Shown here piece by piece: positions 44,867 to 53,496 of a DNA stretch of 64,000 nucleotides (position 1 is the first letter of the stretch; every line of letters begins with the position of its first letter). The stretch lies in NCBI RefSeq assembly GCF_900163635.1, contig NZ_FUID01000023.1, positions 1 to 64,000 of the forward strand, in the 5' to 3' direction. Both the position numbers and the translations under genes were made by a program. The notes under the pieces are model-generated. The model saw nothing but the letters and a program-made list of their open reading frames with translations, had not been told where the DNA came from and made no database searches. The DNA comes from Leucobacter sp. 7(1) (lineage in GTDB: Bacteria > Actinomycetota > Actinomycetes > Actinomycetales > Microbacteriaceae).

Positions 44867-45026
44867 TCCAGCTACGCCGCAGGTCCCATATGCCCAGGAT
44901 GCCCAGTTGGCCAGGCACCAGCGCCGTTCTCTTGCGTTCTCAAGCGCTTCTCGATCGAGCAAGTCGTCCGCCCAGAAACGGGTCTGGCTGAAGCGTCGTG
45001 AAGCACGGCCCCGCCGAGGAACGTGA

Positions 45027-46403
45027 TCAGCTGCGACTCGGCCCGACCCCCGCAGCGCTCACGGCGAGTGCGGCCGCTCGTTCCCCCATACGAATGGCGC
45101 CGTCGATGTGGGTGTACCCCAGTCCCGCGATGTCAGAGCACGCGAAGTGGATGGGCCCCACCGAGGATCGCACCAACTCTGCGTAGCGCGTAATGGCTCC
45201 GATGCTGAAGCTCGTGCCGTACGCACCTCGGGTGTACTCCTCATTGATCCAATCACTCTCGTAATAAAACGCGGGCTCCAACGCTTCCGCCCCAAAATAC
45301 GATGAGATGGATCCTAGGATCGCCTGTCGCCGTTCATTCTCGCCGAGCGCGTACATCGCGTCTGCCTGCCGGTCCGACACAAACCCGACGAGCGTGCCAC
45401 CCGGATAATCAGGTGCCGTGTTGTCGTAGGTTTCGTGCACGATCTCAGACGGCCCATACGTAGTCCCCGACAACCCCTGCTTTCGCCAAAAGGGCGCGTC
45501 ATAGAACGCGTGCACTTTGATGACGTTGCCCATGGAGAAATGTTGGAACATCTGCTGCTTCTTCGGGGGAAGCGGGGGCGTGAACTCGATTCGGGAGACC
45601 AGATGAGGGCCGAGCGCAACGATGACTTCGCGGGCTCGCACGCTCAACCCGTCGGCTTCGACGCGCACGCTGTCACCGTCAACGGCGACACTTCGCACAT
45701 CCGTTTCAAGGTGAATCCGTTCAGCACCAATCTCTTGAGCCAGTCGTTCAGGCACGCGATGCATCCCGCCGAGCACACGTTCGTTCAACACTAGGTCCAG
45801 ATCGGCGAGGTCTCGGAATCCTCCGGCACTCGCGGCCATCACGAGCGCCGCCAGAAGAGAGAAGTGCGCTGCGGGCTTAGTGAGCATGCCACCCGCAACG
45901 AAGGGCGAGACGAAATCGATCGCCTCAGCGTTCGGGGTCTGAGATTCCAGCCACCCACCGAATGACACGGCATCAAGTTCTTCCGCCCGGGGGTGGGACC
46001 ACGGCTCGAGCGGATCAACCTCCTGCGAAAGCTCCTCCAGCGCATCAATCAGGCGCTCAATCTCACCGAGAGTCTCCTCAGCAAGTGGTGGCAGTTCCGT
46101 GGCATGGCGTACAAGCTGCCCCTGCCCGTTCACGTAGAGATCGTCTCCTTCTCGGTACCTCGGGTACTTTTCAAGGCCGAGTTCCTCGATCAGATTCAAG
46201 AGGCGCTCCTGATCCGGTGCGATCCACTGCCCACCGACCTCAATGAGGAACCCATTGCTGAGATCGGATTTCACCCGCCCGCCCACACGGTCCCGCGCTT
46301 CAAGTACCACTACTTCCCGATCAGCTTGCCGCAGACGATACGCGGCGCTCAGCCCGGCGACGCCTGATCCGATCACCACGACATCGGTGTCAATGTGTTT
46401 CAT
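45027..46403 (-). CDS. flavin-containing amine oxidase
   Basis: This 458-residue FAD enzyme begins with the dinucleotide-binding motif VVVIGSGVAGLSAAYRL, then VVVLEARDRVGGRV. Near the end, SDIAGLGYTHIDGAIRMGERAA is the second FAD contact. The size and pattern are those of monoamine or putrescine oxidases, which convert amines to aldehydes, ammonia and hydrogen peroxide. No signal peptide is present. It is divergent from a TetR regulator across a 198-base region with a palindromic site. Given the polyamine-type importer in the same window, a polyamine or monoamine substrate is plausible but not proven. Confidence 0.9.
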   Translation of the reverse strand: MKHIDTDVVVIGSGVAGLSAAYRLRQADREVVVLEARDRVGGRVKSDLSNGFLIEVGGQWIAPDQERLLNLIEELGLEKYPRYREGDDLYVNGQGQLVRHATELPPLAEETLGEIERLIDALEELSQEVDPLEPWSHPRAEELDAVSFGGWLESQTPNAEAIDFVSPFVAGGMLTKPAAHFSLLAALVMAASAGGFRDLADLDLVLNERVLGGMHRVPERLAQEIGAERIHLETDVRSVAVDGDSVRVEADGLSVRAREVIVALGPHLVSRIEFTPPLPPKKQQMFQHFSMGNVIKVHAFYDAPFWRKQGLSGTTYGPSEIVHETYDNTAPDYPGGTLVGFVSDRQADAMYALGENERRQAILGSISSYFGAEALEPAFYYESDWINEEYTRGAYGTSFSIGAITRYAELVRSSVGPIHFACSDIAGLGYTHIDGAIRMGERAAALAVSAAGVGPSRS

Positions 46404-46526
46404 GGGGTTGCCTCCGTTGGCTCTGTAGATCGCGCAGATGCGCTGGGCAGAAGTCTGGCTCGCCCACGCCGAAACGCGCCCGGTTTTGCGTGTCTTGTTT
46501 ATTTTCCGCGTTCTCTACCCAGATCC

Positions 46527-46556
46527 CTGATGGCAGATATAGCATCAGTCCATCAG
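46527..46556. promoter_or_regulatory. candidate TetR operator between amine oxidase and TetR genes
   Basis: CTGATG (46527-46532) and CATCAG (46543-46548) form an inverted repeat with a 10-base AT-rich centre, followed by another CATCAG at 46551-46556. It lies in the shared divergent region 46404-46601 where a TetR repressor would act on both genes. Confidence 0.4.
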
Positions 46557-46601
46557 GCGACACGTACCCCGCAGGGTCAATGTTCATTAAAGGAGAACTG
46601 C

Positions 46602-47273
46602 TTGTCCATCGAGCCTGCGCGTCGCGGCCGCGGCCGCCCGCGTTCCCCAGTCCTCACGATGCCCCGAATCACCTCCGCGGCCTCCAGGCTCGTGCGAAGC
46701 CAGGGGCTCTCTGCGCTGACGATGCGCGCGCTGGCGACCCGACTCGGGGTATCGGTCGGGGCGCTCTACAATCACGTCCCTTCTCGCAGCGCGGTCCTAG
46801 CGCTGCTCCAGGAAGAAATCAGCACGCAGCTCAGCCTGTCCGGGTTCGGTACCTCGTCACTTCGAGAGGCCCTGGCGCAGTGGGCGGGGAGCTACCTCCG
46901 ATATCTGCGGGCCAATCCGGCAATGGTCGAGGTGATCGTTGCCGTCCCGGTCTCCCATACGGTGCGCACTTCCCACATGTACCAACGAATTGTCGCGGCG
47001 TTTCGGGAAGCTGGCTGGTATGACCGAAGCGTGATCCCCTCGCTCAGCGCAATCGAGACATTCATTTTTGGCGCTGCCCTTGATTCCTCTGGGCCCGACA
47101 ACGTGTACGCCCCTGTTCCGAGCGGTGCAACCGCAGCGCTCAGCGACACCCACCGCGCGTTCTCCGAACTCCTCACCGAAACGGGTGCACGCGAACGTGA
47201 TCTCGTCTTCCAGTTGGGCCTCGACGCGCTCCTCACCGGTCTACAGCATCGCTGGGGCGCGTACTCGGCGTAA
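46602..47273 (+). CDS. TetR family transcriptional regulator
   Basis: This is a regulator of about 223 residues. The N-terminal HTH ALTMRALATRLGVSVGALYNHVPSRSAVLALL (about 40-70) is typical of TetR proteins. It is preceded by a basic RRGRGRPRSP arm, and the C-terminal part carries a TetR_C-like helical ligand domain. I chose TTG at 46602 because AAAGGAG lies 6 bases upstream; longer versions have no homology-like content. It is divergent from the amine oxidase and is its probable repressor. Confidence 0.85.
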   Translation: MSIEPARRGRGRPRSPVLTMPRITSAASRLVRSQGLSALTMRALATRLGVSVGALYNHVPSRSAVLALLQEEISTQLSLSGFGTSSLREALAQWAGSYLRYLRANPAMVEVIVAVPVSHTVRTSHMYQRIVAAFREAGWYDRSVIPSLSAIETFIFGAALDSSGPDNVYAPVPSGATAALSDTHRAFSELLTETGARERDLVFQLGLDALLTGLQHRWGAYSA

Positions 47274-47279
47274 CTGCAG

Positions 47280-47325
47280 GCTTGCCCGCTCTGGGATGCA
47301 TGTACGCATTCCAGAACGGGCAAGC
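47280..47325. terminator. bidirectional terminator between TetR and amino-acid ABC genes
   Basis: GCTTGCCCG (47280-47288) pairs with CGGGCAAGC (47317-47325), and the pairing continues inward with one mismatch and one wobble to about 20 bp in total around a 6-base loop. It lies between two convergent stops and can serve both strands. Confidence 0.75.
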
Positions 47326-47351
47326 TGGCCACACTCATCCTCAACGAACGG

Positions 47352-48149
47352 CTACTGCACGCTTTCCAGGAAGCTCCTTGTCCGCAGCCGCTGCGGATTG
47401 TCGAGCACCTCATGCGGTGGACCCGATTCCACGACAATCCCGCCGTCCATAAAGACGACCTGATCGGCAACGCCGCGAGCAAAACCAATCTCGTGTGTCA
47501 CAACGATCATCGTCATACCCTCACGCGCGAGTTCTCGCATCACGTCTAGTACGTCACCCACCAGTTCCGGATCGAGCGCCGATGTCGGCTCGTCAAACAG
47601 CATGAGCTTCGGGTCCATCGCGAGCGCCCGGGCAATCGCAACTCTCTGTTGCTGCCCACCCGAGAGTTGCGCTGGATAGTGCTGAGCGAAATCCGCAAGC
47701 CCGACGCGATCGAGGAGCTCGACCGCACGTGCACGCGCTGCCGCACGCGGCTTTCCGCTCACCCCGATTGGTGCCTCCGAAATATTCTCCAGAGCCGTCA
47801 AATGCGGGAAGAGGTTGAACTTCTGAAACACCATCCCGATACTTTGCCGCTGTTTCGCAATTTGACGGGGAGTCATCTCATGCGACTTGTTCCCGGACTG
47901 TCGGTACCCGATGAGTTCGCCGTCCACGATGATCCGTCCACCGTCAATGGTCTCCAAATGATTGATGCACCGGAGAAGCGTGGATTTCCCAGACCCGGAA
48001 GGCCCCAGCAACACGGTGACCGATCCTTCGGGCGCCCCCAGCGAAATGTTTCGCAGCACTTCATGAGCCCCATAGCTCTTCCGGACGCTGCGGATCTGCA
48101 CCAAAGGATCGCCACTCACCACGTTCACAACCTCGTGTGTCTCGCTCAT
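47352..48149 (-). CDS. polar amino-acid ABC importer, ATP-binding subunit
   Basis: This ATPase of about 265 residues has Walker A GPSGSGKST, the Q-loop region IGMVFQKFNLFPHLTALENI, signature LSGGQQQR, Walker B LMLFDEPTSALDPELVGDV and H-loop VVTHEIGFARGVAD, a pattern typical of GlnQ/HisP/ArtP. Start 48149 has CGGAGA 6 bases upstream; ATG 48155, overlapping the permease stop, is the alternative. It is the last gene of a three-gene importer operon. Confidence 0.9.
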   Translation of the reverse strand: MSETHEVVNVVSGDPLVQIRSVRKSYGAHEVLRNISLGAPEGSVTVLLGPSGSGKSTLLRCINHLETIDGGRIIVDGELIGYRQSGNKSHEMTPRQIAKQRQSIGMVFQKFNLFPHLTALENISEAPIGVSGKPRAAARARAVELLDRVGLADFAQHYPAQLSGGQQQRVAIARALAMDPKLMLFDEPTSALDPELVGDVLDVMRELAREGMTMIVVTHEIGFARGVADQVVFMDGGIVVESGPPHEVLDNPQRLRTRSFLESVQ

Positions 48150-48151
48150 GG

Positions 48152-49138
48152 TCATTCTCCGATCACCTGCACTGCGTTCGTTGGAGGCGCGGGATCAGGC
48201 CCCGGCCTCCGCCGAGCGATGGCTCCTTGGAGCCGTTGGAAGGGCGTGGGAGGCAAGTTGCGTGAGGTGCCTCGACCAAAGCGACGCTCCAGGTAGTACT
48301 GCGGGATCGACAACACGCTGGTCATGAAGAGGTACCAGAGACTCACCACGATGAGCATCTCTACCTGCTTGAGGTTGTACGCAGCGATCATTGACGACTG
48401 TGTGTAGATCTCGAGCACAGCGATCACCGACAGCAACGATGTGTTCTTCAGCATCGAGATCAATTCATTGCCCATCGGAGGAATGATCACTCGCATTGCC
48501 TGCGGGAGCAGGACCCGCCGGAAGGTGTAAAGGGGTGACATCCCTAGGGAGTACGCAGCTTCGCGTTGCCCTTCATCCACCGAGATCATTCCTGCACGAA
48601 CAATCTCCGAGGAGTAGGCCGCCTGATTCAGCGTAAGCGCAAGTAGCCCCGCAATGAACGGAGTGATGAGTGTGTTGGTGTCAATGGACCAGAACACAAC
48701 GTCAGTGAGCGGAATGCCCAAACGAATCCGATCGAACAAGAGGCCAAGATACCCCCACAGCACGATCTGGACCAGCAGGGGTGTCCCCCGGAACGCCCAC
48801 ACATAGAACCAGGCGACGCTGGAGAGCACCGGATTCGACGACAGCCGCATCGCGGCCACCAGAATGGCGAGCAGCGTCGATACCACCATGGAAATGACTG
48901 TGATCAGGATGGTGAGCAGGGCTCCCTCAACGATCCGAGGGTCGAAGACAAACTCGCCCACCACTCCGAAATCCAGGTTCGGGTTGGTCACCACAATAGT
49001 GACGAACCACACCAGGAGCAGGATCACCACTGCGGCACTGATCCATCGCCACGGGCGCCTGAGCGGAATGGCGTCGACATCGTCCTGCGTGGACATTGTT
49101 TGCGCGCCAGGGCTGGAGTGCCGGTCAACCATAGTCAC
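48152..49138 (-). CDS. polar amino-acid ABC importer, permease
   Basis: This 328-residue inner-membrane protein has a long N-terminal cytoplasmic extension (about 30 residues), five or so membrane segments and the HisMQ-type loop EIVRAGMISVDEGQREAAYSLGMSPLYTFRRVLLPQAMRVIIPPMGNE near 175-220. The loop is the contact site for the ATPase. GTG at 49138 overlaps the binding-protein stop; ATG 49132 is possible. A single permease gene suggests a homodimeric channel. Confidence 0.9.
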   Translation of the reverse strand: MTMVDRHSSPGAQTMSTQDDVDAIPLRRPWRWISAAVVILLLVWFVTIVVTNPNLDFGVVGEFVFDPRIVEGALLTILITVISMVVSTLLAILVAAMRLSSNPVLSSVAWFYVWAFRGTPLLVQIVLWGYLGLLFDRIRLGIPLTDVVFWSIDTNTLITPFIAGLLALTLNQAAYSSEIVRAGMISVDEGQREAAYSLGMSPLYTFRRVLLPQAMRVIIPPMGNELISMLKNTSLLSVIAVLEIYTQSSMIAAYNLKQVEMLIVVSLWYLFMTSVLSIPQYYLERRFGRGTSRNLPPTPFQRLQGAIARRRPGPDPAPPTNAVQVIGE

Positions 49139-50064
49139 GAGGTTGCCGTCCCTTGATTCACCTGTGCCTCTTCGACGCCGTAGTCCTGGATGTCGTATCG
49201 CGAGGTGAGCTTCTCGTAGCTGCCTTCTTCGATCAGGGACTCAAGCGCCGCACGTACCGCTTCAACCAGTTCCGTGCGGTCCTTCAGGATTCCAATTCCG
49301 CTGTACACCGGATCGAAGCCGCGTGGGTTCTCAGCGTCCTGAACGATATCAAACGTCGCGCCGTCGTCCGTCGTCTCTGCGATGTACCGTGCTGGAATGG
49401 CATCGGCAACGTACGCGCTGCTCTTGCCTGCACGCAAGGCCGTGACCGCGTCAAGATCGGCTGGCAACTCCATCACGTTCACACCACAGTCCATGGCGCG
49501 CAGCAGATCCCCCTGCACGGTCGCCTTCTGTACCGAGACGGTCTTTCCACACAGATCGCTCTGAGTATTGATGGAGTCCGGGTTCCCGGCTTTCACGACA
49601 ATAGCGAAGCCCCCGTGCGTGTAGTTCACAAAGCTCAACGTCTTTTGCCGCTCAGGCGTATCGTTCATGCCCATCATGATCATGTCGTTCTTCCCTGCCT
49701 GCAACGACGCCACAGCGGTGTCGAACACGCCCTTGTTCAAGGAGATATCGAGGTCGAGCTTCTGGGCGATCAGGCGCCCCAACTCGGGATCAAACCCGAT
49801 CTCTCGGTTGTTCTCACCGAACATCGACATGGGCGGGTACGGGATCTCCACGGTGACGTCGAGTTTGCCCTTCTCTGCGACATCGTCCGGGAGCAGAGCC
49901 ACGAGTTTCGGATCCGCCGTGGTCGTAATCTCGTCTCCAGCGGGCAAGTTTCGCTCGTTTGATGGCGTGGTGGTTGAAGCTTCGGCTCCCCCATTGGAGC
50001 ATCCGGCGAGCCCAAGTGTGATAGCAGCGAGGGCGGCGAGCATGATGAGAGGTGTTTTCTTCAT
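49135..50064 (-). CDS. polar amino-acid ABC importer, substrate-binding lipoprotein
   Basis: This 309-residue exported binding protein has lipobox LGLAGCSNG, with the cysteine near residue 22. The mature part follows the SBP family 3 pattern: DVTVEIPYPPMSMFGENNREIGFDPELGRLIAQKL, then DMIMMGMNDTPERQKTLSFVNYTHGGFAIVV and SDLCGKTVSVQKATVQGDLL. GAAGGA lies 5 bases before the ATG. It is divergent from PucR 2, the probable regulator. The family binds glutamine, arginine, histidine, lysine or similar; the ligand here is not deducible. Confidence 0.9.
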   Translation of the reverse strand: MKKTPLIMLAALAAITLGLAGCSNGGAEASTTTPSNERNLPAGDEITTTADPKLVALLPDDVAEKGKLDVTVEIPYPPMSMFGENNREIGFDPELGRLIAQKLDLDISLNKGVFDTAVASLQAGKNDMIMMGMNDTPERQKTLSFVNYTHGGFAIVVKAGNPDSINTQSDLCGKTVSVQKATVQGDLLRAMDCGVNVMELPADLDAVTALRAGKSSAYVADAIPARYIAETTDDGATFDIVQDAENPRGFDPVYSGIGILKDRTELVEAVRAALESLIEEGSYEKLTSRYDIQDYGVEEAQVNQGTATS

Positions 50065-50148
50065 GGAGATCCTTCGTCGTTGGAGGATAGGTGCAGAGGG
50101 TGAAGAACTCTGTGGGGGCCACGATACGCGCGCGAATGCTTCCCTGGT

Positions 50149-50187
50149 TTGGAGTTTCCGAATAAGTTTGGGGAATGGAGTATTCGG
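50149..50187. promoter_or_regulatory. start-site operator cluster of PucR gene 2
   Basis: TTGGAGTTTCC begins 26 bases before the ATG at 50175, the same motif and distance as for PucR 1. TAAGTT (50163-50168) may be the -10 box. CCGAATA (50158-50164) and TATTCGG (50181-50187) form a perfect inverted repeat around the start codon. Confidence 0.5.
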
Positions 50188-51779
50188 ATTCTCTAGTTCG
50201 GGGCACTGATGGGGTTGAACTGAGTACGTTGCTCACAGAACTTGGTTCTCAGACGGCGCGGCTTCTCGGGACGATCGCAGCCACGGTCGTCGTCCGAGGA
50301 ATTGAGTACTACGACGCTCTTGACGACCTCCCAGCTGCCCCAGGCCTCATTCTCCTTGCACCGTCCATCGCAGGAATCGAGGGAGCAGGGTTTGACGAGC
50401 TCACCATGCAAGCCTCACGGCTGGGATTTGCTGCGGTCGCGGTGAAGTGCAAGGAAGCGGACTCAGCCCGACTTGCAGGAATATCGTCCGCGAACCAGGT
50501 CCCGCTAATTCGCGTCGCAGATCACGTCAGTTGGCGACACTTTGAAGCGCTCCTGGCACGCGCCATTGGAGACAGGGAACACGGCGAGCAGGTCCAGGCT
50601 GAGCCGGGTTCTGAGCTGCTCTTCACCCTCACCAACCAGTTGGCAAGTTTCTTCGGTGGCTCGGTGGTAATCGAGGATCTGGAGCGGCGGGTGATTGCTT
50701 ATTCCTCGGTGCCTGGGCAGCTCATTGACCGGCTCCGCACACAGGGAATTCTCGCGCGACGAGTGCCCGACTACCCGTTCAACGACGACGAATACCGCAT
50801 GCTACTCCGTTCTGAATCAGCGCTCAAGTTTCCGCGCATCGGCGACGAAGAGCCTCGCGTTGCTTGCGCAATCCGGGCCGGCTCCCTTCCGCTCGGAAGC
50901 ATCTGGGCGATCGACGCCTCAGGAGAATCCCCGATCACAGCTGAACAGGACGAACAAATACGAGCTGGCGCAGCAGTTGCCGCGGCGCAGATGATGGACG
51001 CACTTCGCATCCACAAGTCACGTCAGCGCCCCAGAGAAGACCGCCTCCGAACTCTCTTGGAGGGGACCGAGATCGACGGAGCTGAACTCGCTGAACTGGG
51101 GATTTCTGAAGAACGGGGTGGCGCGCTGTGTGCCTTTCAAGTCGGTAACAACGTCGAGCATTCAAGCACGGCCCAGCTGCGATCCGTCGTGCAGCGCCAA
51201 CTCGCGCTGCATCGCCCAGAGGTCGTGACTGCAGAACGGTCAGGTCGCGTCTACGCACTTGTCGAACACGAAGCGACCAGCCCGATCGCAGATCTACTCC
51301 TCCCTATATTGCCCCTGGCAGACAGGCTCGTGGGGCCCGGCGTCCGAATCGCCGCTCCCGGACTCGCGCACCGCTCCGCTGAGGTTGCGCCACTCAAAGA
51401 ATTGGCCGATCGACTTTTCGACGCCGTTACAGACTCATCAGAAGCGCGTTTCCTCACCGTGGAGGAGTTCCGGCCTCAACTTATCTTCGCGCGCACCTCC
51501 GAGTTCTTCGCTGGCGAGCCGGAACTCCGCGCTCCGGGCGTGGAGCGCTTGATCCAAGACGAGCCTCGCGTCGCAGAAGCAGTTAGTGCGTGGCTCAGTT
51601 GTTTCGGCAACATTGCACGAACCGCCCGCATGCTCGATGTCCACGAAAACACAGTCCGCTATCGCATACGGCGCGCAAACGAGCATTTTGGGCTCAGTTT
51701 CACGGATGTCGACGCGATGTTGGCACTCTGGCTCCAGATCCGAAGCACGCGTCCGCCGCAGAATCCACCTCAGGAATGA
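50175..51779 (+). CDS. PucR/CdaR family transcriptional regulator 2
   Basis: This 534-residue regulator has a PucR N-terminal domain, a central region with VVIEDLERRVIAYSSVPGQLIDRLRTQGILARRVPDYPFNDDEY, and the C-terminal HTH WLSCFGNIARTARMLDVHENTVRYRIRRANEHFG near 470-505. It is a clear paralogue of PucR 1 over its whole length. It is divergent from the amino-acid importer operon across 110 bases, which suggests that it senses an amino acid or a related compound and controls its uptake. The gene ends in a convergent gap holding a repeat and a terminator. Confidence 0.9.
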   Translation: MEYSDSLVRGTDGVELSTLLTELGSQTARLLGTIAATVVVRGIEYYDALDDLPAAPGLILLAPSIAGIEGAGFDELTMQASRLGFAAVAVKCKEADSARLAGISSANQVPLIRVADHVSWRHFEALLARAIGDREHGEQVQAEPGSELLFTLTNQLASFFGGSVVIEDLERRVIAYSSVPGQLIDRLRTQGILARRVPDYPFNDDEYRMLLRSESALKFPRIGDEEPRVACAIRAGSLPLGSIWAIDASGESPITAEQDEQIRAGAAVAAAQMMDALRIHKSRQRPREDRLRTLLEGTEIDGAELAELGISEERGGALCAFQVGNNVEHSSTAQLRSVVQRQLALHRPEVVTAERSGRVYALVEHEATSPIADLLLPILPLADRLVGPGVRIAAPGLAHRSAEVAPLKELADRLFDAVTDSSEARFLTVEEFRPQLIFARTSEFFAGEPELRAPGVERLIQDEPRVAEAVSAWLSCFGNIARTARMLDVHENTVRYRIRRANEHFGLSFTDVDAMLALWLQIRSTRPPQNPPQE

Positions 51780-51826
51780 GAGGTCCGGGGCGTCAATCTG
51801 GTGCACGCCGCGCTCACGCTTAGGGC

Positions 51827-51887
51827 GGAGATTCACGATCCGGCAAGAGATTCTGGCGCGATTTCGGCCAGTGGCGCGTGAATCTCC
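51827..51887. repeat. intergenic 60-bp palindromic repeat, copy B
   Basis: The unit begins with GGAGATTCACG (51827-51837) and ends with CGTGAATCTCC (51877-51887), with an internal GCAAGAGATT. The ends and the internal GAGATT match copy A at 7175-7234, while the centre has diverged. It lies in the convergent gap 51780-52028; the only other element seen there is the hairpin at 51973-52009. Confidence 0.7.
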
Positions 51888-51972
51888 TACGGTTTCCACG
51901 CGCGGCACCGAGGGGCTGAGCCGGAGAACGGCGGACTCCGGGAACCGAAAATGAGTGCCTGGCAGCCACAAG

Positions 51973-52009
51973 CAGTACGGCACCCCTCCAGCGGAGGGGT
52001 GCCGTACTG
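51973..52009. terminator. bidirectional terminator between PucR 2 and FprA genes
   Basis: CAGTACGGCACCCCTCC (51973-51989) is the perfect reverse complement of 51993-52009, a 17-bp stem with a 3-base loop, 19 bases past the FprA stop. It probably serves FprA and may stop PucR transcripts too. Confidence 0.8.
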
Positions 52010-52028
52010 GCAGAAGCAAAGTCCGCAG

Positions 52029-53402
52029 CTACTCGGCGCGGGAGATACGCGTCATCTCGTCACGGGGCACGACCTTGACTCGGGTACGCCCCTCCTCGGC
52101 ACCGAGCGCGAGCTCGTGTTCATCGAGGCGGTGCCAACCGTCGATCGTCGTGTAGGGCACATCGCGTTCGTGGAGCAGGGCCGGGATCGCCTCACTCTCG
52201 GCGACCTCAGGCTGCCACCAGCTTGCCTGATCCTCCATGAGGCACTCCAGCGTCTCCATCGCGTCGGACTTCGTGTGACCGATCAGGCCCACGGGACCCC
52301 GCTTGATCCAGCCTGTCGCGTAGATGCCAGGAATCTGGGCACCTTCGAGATCGAGCACGCGCCCCTGCGCGTTCGGGATGACGCCCTTGGCGTCGTCGAA
52401 CGGAATCTCGTCGAGCGGCGACCCGAGGTAGCCAACGGCGCGGTAGAGCGCCTGCATCGGGATGACCTCGAACTCGCCGGTGTCGATCACGCCGCCCTCG
52501 CCGTCGGGTGCCGTGCGCTCGATCTTCAGTCCAGCCACCCGACCGTCCTCAACGACGACCTCGACGGGCTTCGACCAGAAGTGCATGTGCAGGCGGCGGG
52601 ACGCGCGCTCGCCGCTCGCCTCACGCTCAACCTGCTCAGCTCGCCACTTGTCCATGATCCGAGTGATCACTGTGATCTGCTTGTTCTTCGCGAGCACCTC
52701 GTCGGCGTAGGCGTCCTCGCGATCAAAGTCGCGCTCATCGACGATCATGTCCACATCGCGGACCTCGCCAAGCTCGCGCAGCTCAAGCGGCGTGAACTTC
52801 ACGTATTTCGGGCCGCGGCGGCCAAACAGGTGCAGCTCCTGAATCGGGTTATTCTTGAGGCCCTCGTAGACGTTCTGCGGGATCTCGGTGGGCAGCAGGT
52901 CGTCGGCGTGCTTGATGAGCATGCGCGACACGTCGAGCGCGACGTTACCGTTCCCGATCACGCCAACGCTCTCAGCCTCGAGCGGCCAGGTGCGCGGCAC
53001 GTCGGGGTGACCGTCGAACCAGCTGACGTAGTCCGCCGCACCGTAGGACGCTTCCGCGTCGATGCCGGGGATGTTCAGGTTTGCGTCACGGATCGCGCCC
53101 GTGGAGAAGATCACGGCGTTGTAATGGCGCTTCAGATCCTCCAGGGTGATGTCGCGGCCGTAGCGGACGTTGCCGAAGTAGCGAATCTGACCGCTGTCCA
53201 GCACATCACGGAGTGCAGTGATGATGCCCTTAATGCGCGGGTGATCCGGCGAGACACCGTAACGAACAAGCCCGTACGGTGCGGGGAGCTGCTCAAAGAG
53301 GTCAATCTCGACCTCGAAGTCGCGTTCGGCTTTCAACAGCAAATCAGCCGCGTAGATCCCCGCGGGACCAGCCCCGACAATTGCCAGTCGCATCTTGCTC
53401 AT
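52029..53402 (-). CDS. FprA-type ferredoxin/flavodoxin-NADP reductase
   Basis: This 457-residue two-nucleotide-binding flavoenzyme starts with the FAD motif LAIVGAGPAGIYAADLL. It continues with PYGLVRYGVSPDHPRIK and a central NADP site (VGVIGNGNVALDVSRML), as in mycobacterial FprA and mitochondrial adrenodoxin reductase. YATGWIKRGPVGLIGHTKSDAMET near 340 is another family hallmark. It passes electrons between NADPH and ferredoxin. AGGAG lies 4 bases before the ATG. It stands alone, separated by a terminator from the prenyl synthase upstream. Confidence 0.93.
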   Translation of the reverse strand: MSKMRLAIVGAGPAGIYAADLLLKAERDFEVEIDLFEQLPAPYGLVRYGVSPDHPRIKGIITALRDVLDSGQIRYFGNVRYGRDITLEDLKRHYNAVIFSTGAIRDANLNIPGIDAEASYGAADYVSWFDGHPDVPRTWPLEAESVGVIGNGNVALDVSRMLIKHADDLLPTEIPQNVYEGLKNNPIQELHLFGRRGPKYVKFTPLELRELGEVRDVDMIVDERDFDREDAYADEVLAKNKQITVITRIMDKWRAEQVEREASGERASRRLHMHFWSKPVEVVVEDGRVAGLKIERTAPDGEGGVIDTGEFEVIPMQALYRAVGYLGSPLDEIPFDDAKGVIPNAQGRVLDLEGAQIPGIYATGWIKRGPVGLIGHTKSDAMETLECLMEDQASWWQPEVAESEAIPALLHERDVPYTTIDGWHRLDEHELALGAEEGRTRVKVVPRDEMTRISRAE

Positions 53403-53454
53403 CGCACTCCTATGGTTCAGTCATGCCGCAGCCGGTATCATCCGCGCGGCCCGT

Positions 53455-53489
53455 CAAAATGCCGATCCCGCGCGTGCTGGTGCGGGATC
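53455..53489 (-). terminator. rho-independent terminator after the prenyl synthase
   Basis: On the minus strand GATCCCGC (53489-53482) pairs with GCGGGATC (53471-53464), followed by GGCATTTT, giving a short T-run at 53459-53456. It begins 8 bases after the polyprenyl synthase stop. Confidence 0.7.
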
Positions 53490-53496
53490 AGCGAGC

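Noticed and set aside
44867-45026. Possible small gene or remnant between LysR and amine oxidase
   Set aside because: Short open frames exist, but none has a ribosome-binding site, -10 box or recognisable motif; I see nothing supportable here.
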